Source: Sulfurisoma sp. (GTDB taxonomy: Bacteria; Pseudomonadota; Gammaproteobacteria; Burkholderiales; Rhodocyclaceae). From it: 43,475 bases of DNA. The notes beneath the pieces are model-generated. The model was given only the letters and a program-made list of their open reading frames with translations, had not been told where the DNA came from and ran no database searches. The stretch covers positions 1 to 43,475 of the forward strand of contig JAUYFI010000125.1 in assembly GCA_030691075.1 (NCBI GenBank), given 5' to 3'. Both the position numbers and the translations under genes were made by a program. Of the stretch, positions 22,412 through 30,789 are shown one piece after another. How positions within the stretch are numbered: position 1 is the stretch's first letter; the number at the start of each line of letters is the position of its first letter.

Positions 22412-23074
22412 TCAGCCCCGCACGATCACGATATGCACGCGATAGGGGCCGTGGGCGCCGAGGACTATCGTTTGTTCGATATCCCCGGTGCGCGAGGGGC
22501 CGGAGATGAAATTGACGGAACGGGGCAGTTGGCCGAACACCGCGCGCGCCGCCGCCCAAGCCTCTTCCATCCCGGCGATTATAGTCGGCGCCGTCGCCAC
22601 GGCGATGTGAGTTTCGGGCAGCAGGCTGACCGTGGCCGGCGAGGCCGGGCCCGAGCAGAGCATGAGCGTTCCGGTCTCGGCGATGGCGCGAAAACAGCCG
22701 GTGATGCCGACCAGATCGCGATCGACGGCGGCGCGCGCCTCGACCTCGATGCCGGCGCCGCGCCAGTCGAGGCCGGCGAGATCGGGCACGCAAACGGCGC
22801 GCGGGGCCAGTTGGCGTTCGGCGAGATAGGCGGCGATGGCGCGCGGCACGTCGGCCAGGGTGGCGACTTCATCGACCGTGCTGGCCAGCGCTTCGGAGCG
22901 GGCGCGGAAGGCGGCGAGCAGGGATTGGGGGGCGACCTCGGCAGGAGGGCGCGGCCCCGGTGCGCGGGCCGCGAGCGTGGCGTCGATGACGGCGCCGGCC
23001 GCCGGCGCATTGGCTTCGGAGCGGCCCAGCCGCTCGCGGATGCGGCCGAGGATGAGTTCGCGCGAATCGTTCAT
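22412..23074 (-). CDS. lutC: Lactate utilization protein C (LutC/YkgG family)
   Basis: The protein has 220 residues and is soluble. The family pattern is visible: N-terminal RELILGRIRERLG, the C-terminal half with DLVGITGCFRAIAETGTLML, then LPETHIAVATAPTII and FISGPSRTGDIEQTIVLGAHGP. LutC is the non-Fe-S subunit of the LutABC L-lactate oxidase complex that makes pyruvate. It is the third gene of lutABC, 85 bp after lutB. The ATG at 23074 starts the usual family N-terminus. Confidence 0.92.
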   Translation of the reverse strand: MNDSRELILGRIRERLGRSEANAPAAGAVIDATLAARAPGPRPPAEVAPQSLLAAFRARSEALASTVDEVATLADVPRAIAAYLAERQLAPRAVCVPDLAGLDWRGAGIEVEARAAVDRDLVGITGCFRAIAETGTLMLCSGPASPATVSLLPETHIAVATAPTIIAGMEEAWAAARAVFGQLPRSVNFISGPSRTGDIEQTIVLGAHGPYRVHIVIVRG

Positions 23075-23159
23075 GGCGTATTCAGGCTACCCGGTTGCAC
23101 GGCGCGGAGAAAATCCATTCCCCTGCCCTCCTCCCCGCGATCCCCCTGTCTTCCGCGGC

Positions 23160-24581
23160 TCATGATTTTTTCGCCTGGGCGTACAGCTCGCGGAAGGTCT
23201 TGCCCTGGGGCGCGGGAAAATCGCGGCCCACCGTCCATTCGGGCGCGACGCCGAGCACCGGGATGCTCTGCTTGCCGCCGGCGAGCCATTTCAGATAGCG
23301 CACGGCGAAGCGCGTGCCGAGATGATAGAGCGCAGGCCGCGCCGCCACCCAGGCCCAGGCTTTCAGCGCGAGGCGCTCGCCCAGTGGCCGCAGATTTTTC
23401 TCGACCTGTTTCTCGCGCAGTTTGCGCAACAGTTCGGGCAGCGGAATCTTGACCGGGCAGACCACGCCGCACTGGTTGCAGAGTGTGGCCGCGTGCGGCA
23501 GGTCGAGTGCGTTTTTCATGCCGGTAAAGAGCGGCGTCAGCACCGAGCCCATCGGCCCGGGATAGACCCAGCCGTAGGCGTGGCCGCCGACGGCCTGATA
23601 GACGGGGCAGTGGTTCATGCAGGCGCCGCAGCGGATGCAGCGCAGCATGGCGTTGAATTCGCCGGCCAGCAGGTTGGAGCGGCCATTGTCGACCAGCACG
23701 TAATAGAGATGCTCGGGGCCATCGAAATCGCCCTCGCCTTTCGTGCCGGTGAGCAGCGAGACGTAGTTGGAGATCGGCTGGCCGGTGGCCGAGCGGATCA
23801 AGAGGCGCAACATCAGCGAGAGGTCTTCCAGCGTCGGGATCACTTTCTCGATGCCGGTGATCACCACATGCACCTTGGGCACGGTGGTGACCATGCGGCC
23901 GTTGCCTTCGTTGGTGACCAGCGCCACCGAGCCGGTCTCGGCGACGAGGAAGTTGCCCCCCGAGATGCCCATGTCGGCCGAGAGAAAGTGGCTGCGCAGC
24001 ACCTCGCGCGCCTCGCGCGTCATTTCGCCGATGTCGGTGAGGCGCGGTTTCTTGTGCACACGGGCGAAGAGGTCGGCGATCTCCTCCTTCGACTTGTGCA
24101 CCACCGGCGCGATGATGTGCGAGGGCGCCTCGTTGTCGTTGATCTGCAGGATGTATTCGCCCAGATCGGTCTCGACCGGCTGGATGCCGGCGGCTTCGAG
24201 CGCCTGGTTGAGCCCGGCCTCCTCGGACAGCATGGACTTGGACTTGGTCGCCTTCTTCACGTCATGCTGTTTGGCGATGTCGACGATCAGGCGGCAGGCC
24301 TCGGCGCCGTCCTTCGCCCACAACACGGTCGCGCCGCGCGCCGTCGCGTTGGCTTCAAATTTTTCCAGCCACAGATCGAGGTCGGCGAGGACGCGGTCGC
24401 GCAGATCCTCGCCGGCTTCGCGCAGCGCCTCGAAGTCGCCGCCCTGGGCGCAAAAGTCGGCGATGGCGTCACGGCGCTTGTCGACGAACTTGCCCTTGAC
24501 CTTCTTCAGGTTGGCCTGCAACCCGGCATTGGCGAGCTGCGCCGCCGCGCGGGCCTTGAAGTGCATGGACTTGATTTCCAT
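23160..24581 (-). CDS. lutB: Lactate utilization iron-sulfur protein B
   Basis: The protein has 473 residues. A large LUD-type domain (about 60-290; YILQINDNEAPSHIIAPVVH, then ETGSVALVTNEGNGRM) is followed by two ferredoxin-type 4Fe-4S motifs (CIRCGACMNHCPVYQ and, after an interval, CNQCGVVCPVKIPL) and a C-terminal helical tail. It carries electrons from L-lactate oxidation with LutA and LutC. The ATG at 24581 overlaps the lutA stop by one base (TGATG); a TTG one codon earlier is an alternative. All cysteines of both clusters are present. Confidence 0.94.
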   Translation of the reverse strand: MEIKSMHFKARAAAQLANAGLQANLKKVKGKFVDKRRDAIADFCAQGGDFEALREAGEDLRDRVLADLDLWLEKFEANATARGATVLWAKDGAEACRLIVDIAKQHDVKKATKSKSMLSEEAGLNQALEAAGIQPVETDLGEYILQINDNEAPSHIIAPVVHKSKEEIADLFARVHKKPRLTDIGEMTREAREVLRSHFLSADMGISGGNFLVAETGSVALVTNEGNGRMVTTVPKVHVVITGIEKVIPTLEDLSLMLRLLIRSATGQPISNYVSLLTGTKGEGDFDGPEHLYYVLVDNGRSNLLAGEFNAMLRCIRCGACMNHCPVYQAVGGHAYGWVYPGPMGSVLTPLFTGMKNALDLPHAATLCNQCGVVCPVKIPLPELLRKLREKQVEKNLRPLGERLALKAWAWVAARPALYHLGTRFAVRYLKWLAGGKQSIPVLGVAPEWTVGRDFPAPQGKTFRELYAQAKKS

Positions 24582-25303
24582 CAACGGCTACCGGCCAGCA
24601 CTTCGGCGATATGCAGCACCGGCGTCTCGTCGCCCATGCGGCGCAGCTTGCCTTCGATGTTGAGCAGGCAGCCGAGGTCGCCACCGACGACGGCATCGGC
24701 GCCGACACTGCGGATGTTGTCGCATTTGCGCTCGGCGATGGCGGCGGAAATCTCGCCGAACTTGACCGAGAAGGTGCCGCCGAAGCCGCAGCATTCCTCG
24801 GCGCCGCTCATCTCCCTGACCGTGACGCCGGGCAGCCTGTCGAGCAGCTGGCGCGGCTGGCTCTTGATGCCGAGGCTGCGCAGGCCGGTGCAGGAGTCGT
24901 GATAGGTCAGCGTGCCGGTGAAATCGGATGGAAGCTTGTCGATCCTGGCGACATTGACGAGGAAATCGGTGAGCTCAAACACGCGGCTCGCCAGCGCCAC
25001 GGCGCGGTCGTGCCAGTCAGGGTCGTCAGCGAGCAGGCCGGGGTATTCGTTGCGAATCTGGTCGGCGCAGGAGCCGGAGGGAGCGACGACATATTCGTGG
25101 GCCTCGAACTCGGCGACAACCTTCTTCGCCAGCATCGCGGCCGCGGCGCGGTCGCCCGAGTTGAAGGCGGGCTGGCCGCAGCAGGTCTGGCTTTCGGGCA
25201 CGATAACCTCGCAACCGGCGGCTTCGAGCAGGCGGATGGCGGCGAAACCGATGCGCGGGCGCATCAGGTCGACCAGACAGGTCACGAACAAGGCTACACG
25301 CAT
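24581..25303 (-). CDS. lutA: Lactate utilization protein A
   Basis: The protein has 240 residues with two CCG (cysteine-rich) domains: ESQTCCGQPAFNSGD in the first half and GAEECCGFGGTFSVKFG in the second, with SGSCADQIR and YHDSCTGLRSLG holding further cluster ligands. This matches LutA/YkgE, the heterodisulfide-reductase-like subunit of the LutABC lactate oxidase. The ATG at 25303 was chosen over one six codons upstream because GGAGGGAAG precedes it. It is the first gene of the operon and is divergent from an iclR gene. Confidence 0.94.
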   Translation of the reverse strand: MRVALFVTCLVDLMRPRIGFAAIRLLEAAGCEVIVPESQTCCGQPAFNSGDRAAAAMLAKKVVAEFEAHEYVVAPSGSCADQIRNEYPGLLADDPDWHDRAVALASRVFELTDFLVNVARIDKLPSDFTGTLTYHDSCTGLRSLGIKSQPRQLLDRLPGVTVREMSGAEECCGFGGTFSVKFGEISAAIAERKCDNIRSVGADAVVGGDLGCLLNIEGKLRRMGDETPVLHIAEVLAGSR

Positions 25304-25362
25304 AACACTTCCCTCCTCCAAACCGGCATTTCGCTTGTCATTTCACGCTATAGTTGCGCGGA

Positions 25363-25377
25363 TTCCACATTGTGAAA
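25363..25377. promoter_or_regulatory. Candidate IclR-type operator in the lutA/iclR gap
   Basis: TTCCACATTGTGAAA is a near-perfect palindrome (7-bp arms, one mismatch, 1-bp centre) in the 124-bp divergent gap. A further TTTCAC half-site lies at 25341-25346. Its form resembles sites bound by IclR-family regulators, so the divergent gene product is the obvious candidate. Confidence 0.45.
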
Positions 25378-25427
25378 CCATCATCTTGCCGCGCCCTTAC
25401 GCCCCGAAGGAAGTCCGACCGAAGGAA

Positions 25428-26237
25428 GTGCAGAGCCCCTTGGAGGACAACGCTTCCGCAACCGCCGAACCCGCCAAAGGCCCGATCCAGGTCATCGAAC
25501 GCATGATGACGCTGCTCGACGTATTGTCGCACCATCCCGATCCGGTCAGTCTCAAGCAACTCGCGCTCGACAGCGGCCTGCATCCCTCGACGGCACACCG
25601 CATTCTCGCGGCCATGGCGGCCAGCGGGCTCGTCGAGCGTGGCGAGCCCGGCAGCTATCGCCTCGGCATGCGCCTGCTCGAATTGGGCAACCTGGTGAAG
25701 GAGCGCATCGGCGTGCGCGAAACAGCGCTGCCGCCGATGCGCGAACTGCATGCACGGATCGGCGAGAGCGTGAATCTGGGTGTGCGCCAGGGCGACGAAA
25801 TCGTCTATGTCGAGCGAACATCGAGCGGCCGGTCCTCGGTGCGCGTGGTGCACCTGGTCGGCGCCCAGGCGCCGCTGCACGTCACGGCTGTCGGCAAGCT
25901 CTATCTGGCGCGGGACACGACGGCCGAGGTGCGGGACTATGCGCGGCGCACGGGGCTGCCTGGCTTCACCGCGACCTCGCTGACCACCCTGCCGGCACTG
26001 GAACAGGAACTCGCCCGCGTGCGCCGCGAGGGCGTCGCCTACGACAACGAGGAAATCGAAACGGGGCTGCGCTGCGTCGCCGCGCCGGTTCGCGACGACA
26101 GCGGGGAACTGGTGGCGGGGCTCTCGGTGTCGGCGCCGGCCGAGCGCTACGACCCGGCCTGGGTACCGCTGATTCGAGCAGCCGCGGATGCCATTTCCGC
26201 GGGCCTTGGCTTCGCTACGGCCCGAATAAGGGTTTAG
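25428..26237 (+). CDS. IclR-family transcriptional regulator
   Basis: From the GTG at 25428 the protein has 269 residues. The N-terminal winged helix (about 20-85) includes SLKQLALDSGLHPSTAHRILAAM. The C-terminal IclR effector domain (about 95-265) includes VNLGVRQGDEIVYVERTSS, HVTAVGKLYLA and IETGLRCVAAPVRDDSG. The start is uncertain: TTG at 25386 or 25440 are in frame, and a 15-bp in-frame direct repeat (about 25406-25435) encodes PKEVRPKEVQ over the GTG. It is divergent from lutABC, so it probably controls lactate use in place of the GntR-type LutR/LldR. Its stop overlaps the pbpG stop by three bases. Confidence 0.88.
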   Translation: MQSPLEDNASATAEPAKGPIQVIERMMTLLDVLSHHPDPVSLKQLALDSGLHPSTAHRILAAMAASGLVERGEPGSYRLGMRLLELGNLVKERIGVRETALPPMRELHARIGESVNLGVRQGDEIVYVERTSSGRSSVRVVHLVGAQAPLHVTAVGKLYLARDTTAEVRDYARRTGLPGFTATSLTTLPALEQELARVRREGVAYDNEEIETGLRCVAAPVRDDSGELVAGLSVSAPAERYDPAWVPLIRAAADAISAGLGFATARIRV

Positions 26238-27202
26238 CCGGAGATCGCGCGGGTCGGCAGCGCGGCGCTTTCGATCCAGCGCTTGATGCGGTTGGCGTCG
26301 CCGATGCGGGTCATCTTGCCCCAGGAGTCGAGCAGCACGATGATCGTGGGCTTGTTGTTGAGCCAGGCCTGCATCACCAGGCACTTGCCGGCCTCGTTGA
26401 TGTAGCCGGTCTTCGACAGGCCGATGTCCCAGGTCGGGCTCTTGACCAGGCTGTTGGTGTTGTTGAACTGCTGCGTGCGTCCGTCGATCACCAGCTGGTC
26501 GCCGGCGGACGTGGAAAACTCGCGGATCAGCGGGTAGCGATGCGCGGCGTCCACCATTTTCACCAGGTCGCGCGCGCTGGCGACGTTGGCGGCGGTGAGC
26601 CCGGTCGGATCCTCGAAACGCGACTCGCCCATGCCCAGCGCTTGTGCCTTCTGGTTCATGGCGGCGACGAAGGCCTCGCGGCCGCCCGGGTAATGGCGCG
26701 ACAGCGCGGAAGCGGCGCGGTTCTCCGAGGACATCAGCGCCAGCCGGAGCATTTCCTCGCGCGAGAGCCGGATACCGACCTTGAGGCGCGAGCGCGTGCC
26801 CTTGAGCACGTCGACGTCGTCGTCGCCGATGGTAAGGGTCTCGTTGAGATCGGGCATGGCATCGAGCGCGACCATGGCCGTCATCAGCTTGGTGATGGAG
26901 GCGATGGGCAGCACGGCCTGGGCATTCTTTTCGTAGAGCACGGCGCCCGTGGCCTGGTCGAGAACCAGCGCGGAGGCGGATTGCACGGACAGATTCTTGG
27001 CGTCTTCGAGCGAGGCACTCCGGTAGGCACGCGCCCTGGCGGCCAATCTGACTTTGCCGGCGGGCATGTTGCCGACGTGCTTCTTGGCGATGGTGACTTT
27101 TTTCCTGGTCGCGGCTTCGACAGCGGTCGGACCGGCAGCCAGCGAGGCAATGCCGGCAGCGGCGAACAGCGCAATGATCGCTTTTCTCATGAGTTGACTC
27201 AT
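26234..27202 (-). CDS. pbpG: D-alanyl-D-alanine endopeptidase (PBP7 family)
   Basis: The protein has 322 residues. A signal peptide (1-31) and a basic linker precede a penicillin-binding S11 peptidase domain. The three active-site motifs are present: SITK (S102, K105), SEN (159-161) and KTG in LSKTGYINEAG (about residue 270). It should cleave D-Ala-meso-DAP cross-links in the periplasm. The usual DacA C-terminal domain is absent, which favours PBP7/PbpG over a D,D-carboxypeptidase. The ATG at 27202 has an ACAGG site; an ATG at 27190 is an alternative. Confidence 0.92.
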   Translation of the reverse strand: MSQLMRKAIIALFAAAGIASLAAGPTAVEAATRKKVTIAKKHVGNMPAGKVRLAARARAYRSASLEDAKNLSVQSASALVLDQATGAVLYEKNAQAVLPIASITKLMTAMVALDAMPDLNETLTIGDDDVDVLKGTRSRLKVGIRLSREEMLRLALMSSENRAASALSRHYPGGREAFVAAMNQKAQALGMGESRFEDPTGLTAANVASARDLVKMVDAAHRYPLIREFSTSAGDQLVIDGRTQQFNNTNSLVKSPTWDIGLSKTGYINEAGKCLVMQAWLNNKPTIIVLLDSWGKMTRIGDANRIKRWIESAALPTRAISG

Positions 27203-27306
27203 TTGACCTGTCCCGGACAACGACCCGAGTGTATCACCCCAAAAATGCTTTACAAGTGGGGATAACGGCAGTATCCGTTAAAAATAAACGACTTGCCGCT
27301 TGAATT

Positions 27307-28425
27307 TCATGTGATGTCGAGGAAACGGCGGATTTCGTCGCCTCGCGCCAGTGTGTCGCGATGGCCGAGTTCGATCAGGGCCCGGGTGTAGGGCGGCTCG
27401 AACAGCAGGTAGCTCGCCAGCGCCCCGCCCTCCCGCCGCGTGGCGCCGATGCCTTCAATCAGCGCGCGTACCGGCAGGGGCAGCGCGCCGACATGATCGG
27501 CCGCCAGGTGATCGAGCCGTCGCGAGGGTGAGAGCGCCAGCACGTCGAGCTGGCGTGGTGTGGTGGCGCTGGCGCGCGTTTCCGCCGGAATCAGTTGCAG
27601 GGTCTGGTTGATGTGCCGCGCGCGCTCAAGGTCGGCCGACAGGGGGTCGACGTAGATGCCGGACAACGCATGGCCGGCAATTCGCGCCAGCGAGGGAGTG
27701 TCCTCGCCCGGCTCACGCTCCTCGCCCTCGTCGGACATGCGCCCTTCGCCGATCACCATGAGCTTTTCCGCGCCGAGGCGAATGGCCGGCGACATGGGCG
27801 AGAGTTGCCGCATGGCGCCATCGCCGAAATACTCGCGATTCATTCTGACCGCGGGAAAGAGGAACGGGATGGCATTCGATGCCATCAGGTGGTCGATGCC
27901 GAGAATGACGTGGGCGCCGACGCGCTGGCCGCTGTTCCACGGTTCGAGGTCGGCACGGCCCTGGAAGAAACTGACGCTCTGGCCCGAGGCGTAGCCCGAG
28001 CAGGTCACTGACAGCGCCAGCAGCGCGTGGCCGGCGACCGCCGGCTCGAGTTGCTCGAAATCCACGGCCCGTTCGAGCAGGCGGCGCAACGGCGCATTGT
28101 CGAGCAGGGATCGCGAATTGCGCCGGAGCAACCAGCGGGCGCCGGCCGCCACCATGCTCAAGGCGTCGGCACGGTAAACATCGCCGGCGTGGATGTTGGA
28201 CCAAAGATCCTCGAGGGTGTCGACGCCGGCGGCGAAGTCCCGCGCGCGCACCGCCAGCACGGCGGCGTTGAGGGAACCGGCGGAAGTGCCGCACAGAATC
28301 GGAAAGGGATTGCGCGCGGGATCGGGCACCAACTCGCGCACGGCCTTGAGCACGCCGACCTGGTAGGCGGCGCGTGCGCCCCCGCCACCGAGGATCAGCG
28401 CGGTTCTGGGTTGGCGGGACGTCAT
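27307..28425 (-). CDS. Patatin-like phospholipase
   Basis: The protein has 372 residues, with no signal peptide. The patatin fold motifs are intact: oxyanion loop LILGGGGARAAYQVGVL (about 10-26), nucleophile GTSAG (S48), and catalytic Asp in FGDGAMRQ (D202). The Ser-Asp dyad should hydrolyse acyl lipids; a C-terminal extension of about 110 residues is seen in proteobacterial relatives. Its ATG overlaps the maeB stop by one base (TGATG), so it is translated from the maeB mRNA. The link with malic enzyme is not an obvious functional one. Confidence 0.9.
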   Translation of the reverse strand: MTSRQPRTALILGGGGARAAYQVGVLKAVRELVPDPARNPFPILCGTSAGSLNAAVLAVRARDFAAGVDTLEDLWSNIHAGDVYRADALSMVAAGARWLLRRNSRSLLDNAPLRRLLERAVDFEQLEPAVAGHALLALSVTCSGYASGQSVSFFQGRADLEPWNSGQRVGAHVILGIDHLMASNAIPFLFPAVRMNREYFGDGAMRQLSPMSPAIRLGAEKLMVIGEGRMSDEGEEREPGEDTPSLARIAGHALSGIYVDPLSADLERARHINQTLQLIPAETRASATTPRQLDVLALSPSRRLDHLAADHVGALPLPVRALIEGIGATRREGGALASYLLFEPPYTRALIELGHRDTLARGDEIRRFLDIT

Positions 28426-30695
28426 CAGCGCGCCTGCTGCGCCTCGACCGAAAGCAGCGCGGTCATGTTGACGATGCGGCGTACAGTCGCCGTCGGCGTC
28501 AGGATATGCACCGGCCGCGCCGCGCCCAGCAGCAGCGGGCCGACGGTGAGGCCGTCGCCGGCGGCGGTCTTCAGCAGGTTGAAGGAGATGTTGGCGGCGT
28601 CGAGCGTCGGCATCACCAGCAGGTTGGCCTGGCCGGAAAAATTGGCGTTGGGGAAAACCTGGCGGCGAATATCGGGATCGAGCGCGGCGTCGCCGTGCAT
28701 CTCGCCGTCGACCTCGATGGCGGGTGCCCGCTCGCGCAGGATGGCCAGCGCCTCGCGCATTTTCACGGCGGTCGGCGTTTCGTGGGTGCCGAAGCTCGAA
28801 TGCGAGAGCAGCGCCACCTTGGGCGTCATGCCGAAACGCCGCACCTCTTCCGCCGCCAGCATGGTCATCTCGGCCAGCTGCCCGGCGGTCGGATCGTAAT
28901 TGACATAGGTGTCGCCGATGAACACCGTGCGCTTGGGCAGGATCAGCATGTTCATGGCGTAGAAATGCTCGACGCCGGGCTTCTTGCCAATCACGTCGGC
29001 GATGTAGCGCAGGTGCAGCGAATGGGTGCCGAAGGTGCCGCAGAGCATGCCGTCGGCGTAATCGTGGCGCACCAGCATGGCGCCGATCAGGGTGGTGCGG
29101 CGGCGCATTTCCCTTTTCGCATACTCAACCCCGATGCCCTTGCGGCACATCAGGGTGTAGTAGTCCTGCCACAGCTCCTTGTAGCGCGGGTCAGAATCAG
29201 GATTGACCAGTTCGAAATGCTCGCCGGCGCGCAGGCGCAGGCCATGGCGGGCGATCTGCTTGTCCACGACCTCGGGGCGGCCGATCAGGAGAGGCCTGGC
29301 CAGCCCCTCATCGACCACGGTCTGCACCGCGCGCAGCATGCGCTCGTCCTCGCCTTCGCAGAAGACGATGCGCGCCGGCGTGTTCTTGGCCGCGGCGAAC
29401 ACCGGTTTCATGACGAAGCCGGAGTGGTAAACAAACTCCGACAACCGCTGACGGTAGGCGTCCATGTCGGCGATGGGGCGTGTCGCCACGCCCGAGTCCA
29501 TCGCCGCCTGCGCCACCGCCGGTGCCACCTTGAGGATCAGGCGCGGATCGAAGGGCTTGGGGATCAGGTACTCGGGGCCGAACGCCAGTTCCTCGGTACC
29601 GTAGGCGGCGGTGACCACCTCGGACTGCTCGGCGTGGGCCAGTTCGGCGATCGCCTTCACCGCGGCGATTTTCATCGCCTCGTTGATGGTGGTGGCGCCG
29701 ACGTCGAGCGCACCGCGGAACATGAAGGGGAAGCAGAGCACGTTGTTGACCTGGTTCGGATAGTCCGAACGGCCGGTGCCGACGATGCAGTCCGGCCGCA
29801 CGGCCTTGGCGTCCTCGGGCAGGATCTCGGGGTCGGGGTTGGCCATGGCGAATATCAGCGGATCCTTGGCCATGGCCTTGACCATCTCGGGCTTGAGCAC
29901 GCCCTTGGCCGACAGGCCGAGGAAGATGTCGGCGCCGGGCATCGCCTCGGCCAGCGTGCGCGCGGAGGTTTCCTGGGCGTAGCGGGCCTTGGACGGATCG
30001 AGCTTGTCGCGGCCCGTGTGGATCACGCCCTTGGAGTCGCAGGCAGTGACATTTTTGCGGTCGAGCCCCAGGCTCACCAGCAGGTCGAGGCAGGCGATGG
30101 CCGCGGCGCCCGCCCCGGAGCAGACCAGCCTCACGTTCTCGATGCTCTTGCCGACCACGCGCAGGCCATTCGTCACCGCCGCCGCCGTGATGATGGCCGT
30201 GCCGTGCTGGTCGTCGTGGAAGACCGGGATCTTCATGCGTTCGCGCAGCTTGCCTTCGACGTAGAAGCACTCCGGCGCCTTGATGTCCTCGAGGTTGATG
30301 CCGCCGAAAGTCGGCTCGAGCGAAGCGATGATCTCGACCAGCTTGTCCGGGTCGTGCTCGTCGATCTCGATGTCGAAGACGTCGATGCCGGCGAACTTCT
30401 TGAACAGGACGCCCTTGCCCTCCATCACCGGCTTGCCGGCCAGCGGCCCGATGTCGCCCAGGCCGAGCACGGCGGTGCCGTTGGAAATCACCGCGACCAG
30501 ATTGGCGCGCGAGGTGTAGAGCGCCGCCGTGGCCGGGTCGCGCTCGATCTCCTCGCAGGCCGCGGCCACGCCCGGCGAATAGGCCAGGGAGAGGTCCGAC
30601 TGGTTGGTCAGCGCCTTGGTCGGCGTGACGGAAATCTTGCCCGGCTTGGGCAGGCGGTGGTATTCGAGCGCAGCGGCGCGAATTCTCTCGTCCAT
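28425..30695 (-). CDS. maeB: NADP-dependent malic enzyme (MaeB type, phosphotransacetylase-like C-terminus)
   Basis: The protein has 756 residues, the usual size of the bimodular enzyme. The malic-enzyme half (about 1-425) has [23 protein letters not shown] and the Rossmann motif [15 protein letters not shown]. The second half (about 430-756) is a phosphotransacetylase-like domain ([14 protein letters not shown], then [11 protein letters not shown]) that usually regulates by acetyl-CoA and is catalytically silent. It decarboxylates malate to pyruvate with NADP+. The ATG at 30695 gives the normal family start. It is divergent from pckG and followed by the patatin gene. Confidence 0.95.
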   Translation of the reverse strand: MDERIRAAALEYHRLPKPGKISVTPTKALTNQSDLSLAYSPGVAAACEEIERDPATAALYTSRANLVAVISNGTAVLGLGDIGPLAGKPVMEGKGVLFKKFAGIDVFDIEIDEHDPDKLVEIIASLEPTFGGINLEDIKAPECFYVEGKLRERMKIPVFHDDQHGTAIITAAAVTNGLRVVGKSIENVRLVCSGAGAAAIACLDLLVSLGLDRKNVTACDSKGVIHTGRDKLDPSKARYAQETSARTLAEAMPGADIFLGLSAKGVLKPEMVKAMAKDPLIFAMANPDPEILPEDAKAVRPDCIVGTGRSDYPNQVNNVLCFPFMFRGALDVGATTINEAMKIAAVKAIAELAHAEQSEVVTAAYGTEELAFGPEYLIPKPFDPRLILKVAPAVAQAAMDSGVATRPIADMDAYRQRLSEFVYHSGFVMKPVFAAAKNTPARIVFCEGEDERMLRAVQTVVDEGLARPLLIGRPEVVDKQIARHGLRLRAGEHFELVNPDSDPRYKELWQDYYTLMCRKGIGVEYAKREMRRRTTLIGAMLVRHDYADGMLCGTFGTHSLHLRYIADVIGKKPGVEHFYAMNMLILPKRTVFIGDTYVNYDPTAGQLAEMTMLAAEEVRRFGMTPKVALLSHSSFGTHETPTAVKMREALAILRERAPAIEVDGEMHGDAALDPDIRRQVFPNANFSGQANLLVMPTLDAANISFNLLKTAAGDGLTVGPLLLGAARPVHILTPTATVRRIVNMTALLSVEAQQAR

Positions 30696-30726
30696 AACGA
30701 TATTCCTGTCTCGGGAACCATGGTCG

Positions 30727-30739
30727 ATTGTGGCACAAT
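30727..30739. promoter_or_regulatory. Palindrome in the maeB/pckG divergent gap
   Basis: ATTGTGGCACAAT has perfect 6-bp arms around one base, in the 94-bp gap between the malic enzyme and PEP carboxykinase genes. It could be the binding site of a regulator that balances the two. The regulator is unknown. Confidence 0.4.
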
Positions 30740-30789
30740 TTGGGCCCGGGTCTTTCGATTCGAGCCTGCGCATCCCTTTGGAGATGTTG

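Noticed and set aside
24452-24467. A sixth copy of the 16-bp motif inside lutB (AAAAGTCGGCGATGGC)
   Set aside because: It has one mismatch in the core and encodes ordinary LutB sequence (DAIADFC), so it is probably chance similarity in GC-rich code.
30731-30746. Sigma54-like promoter (TGGCAC with GC ten bases later) before pckG
   Set aside because: The -12 part reads GGGCC instead of TTGCW, so only the -24 part fits; the palindrome explains the sequence better.
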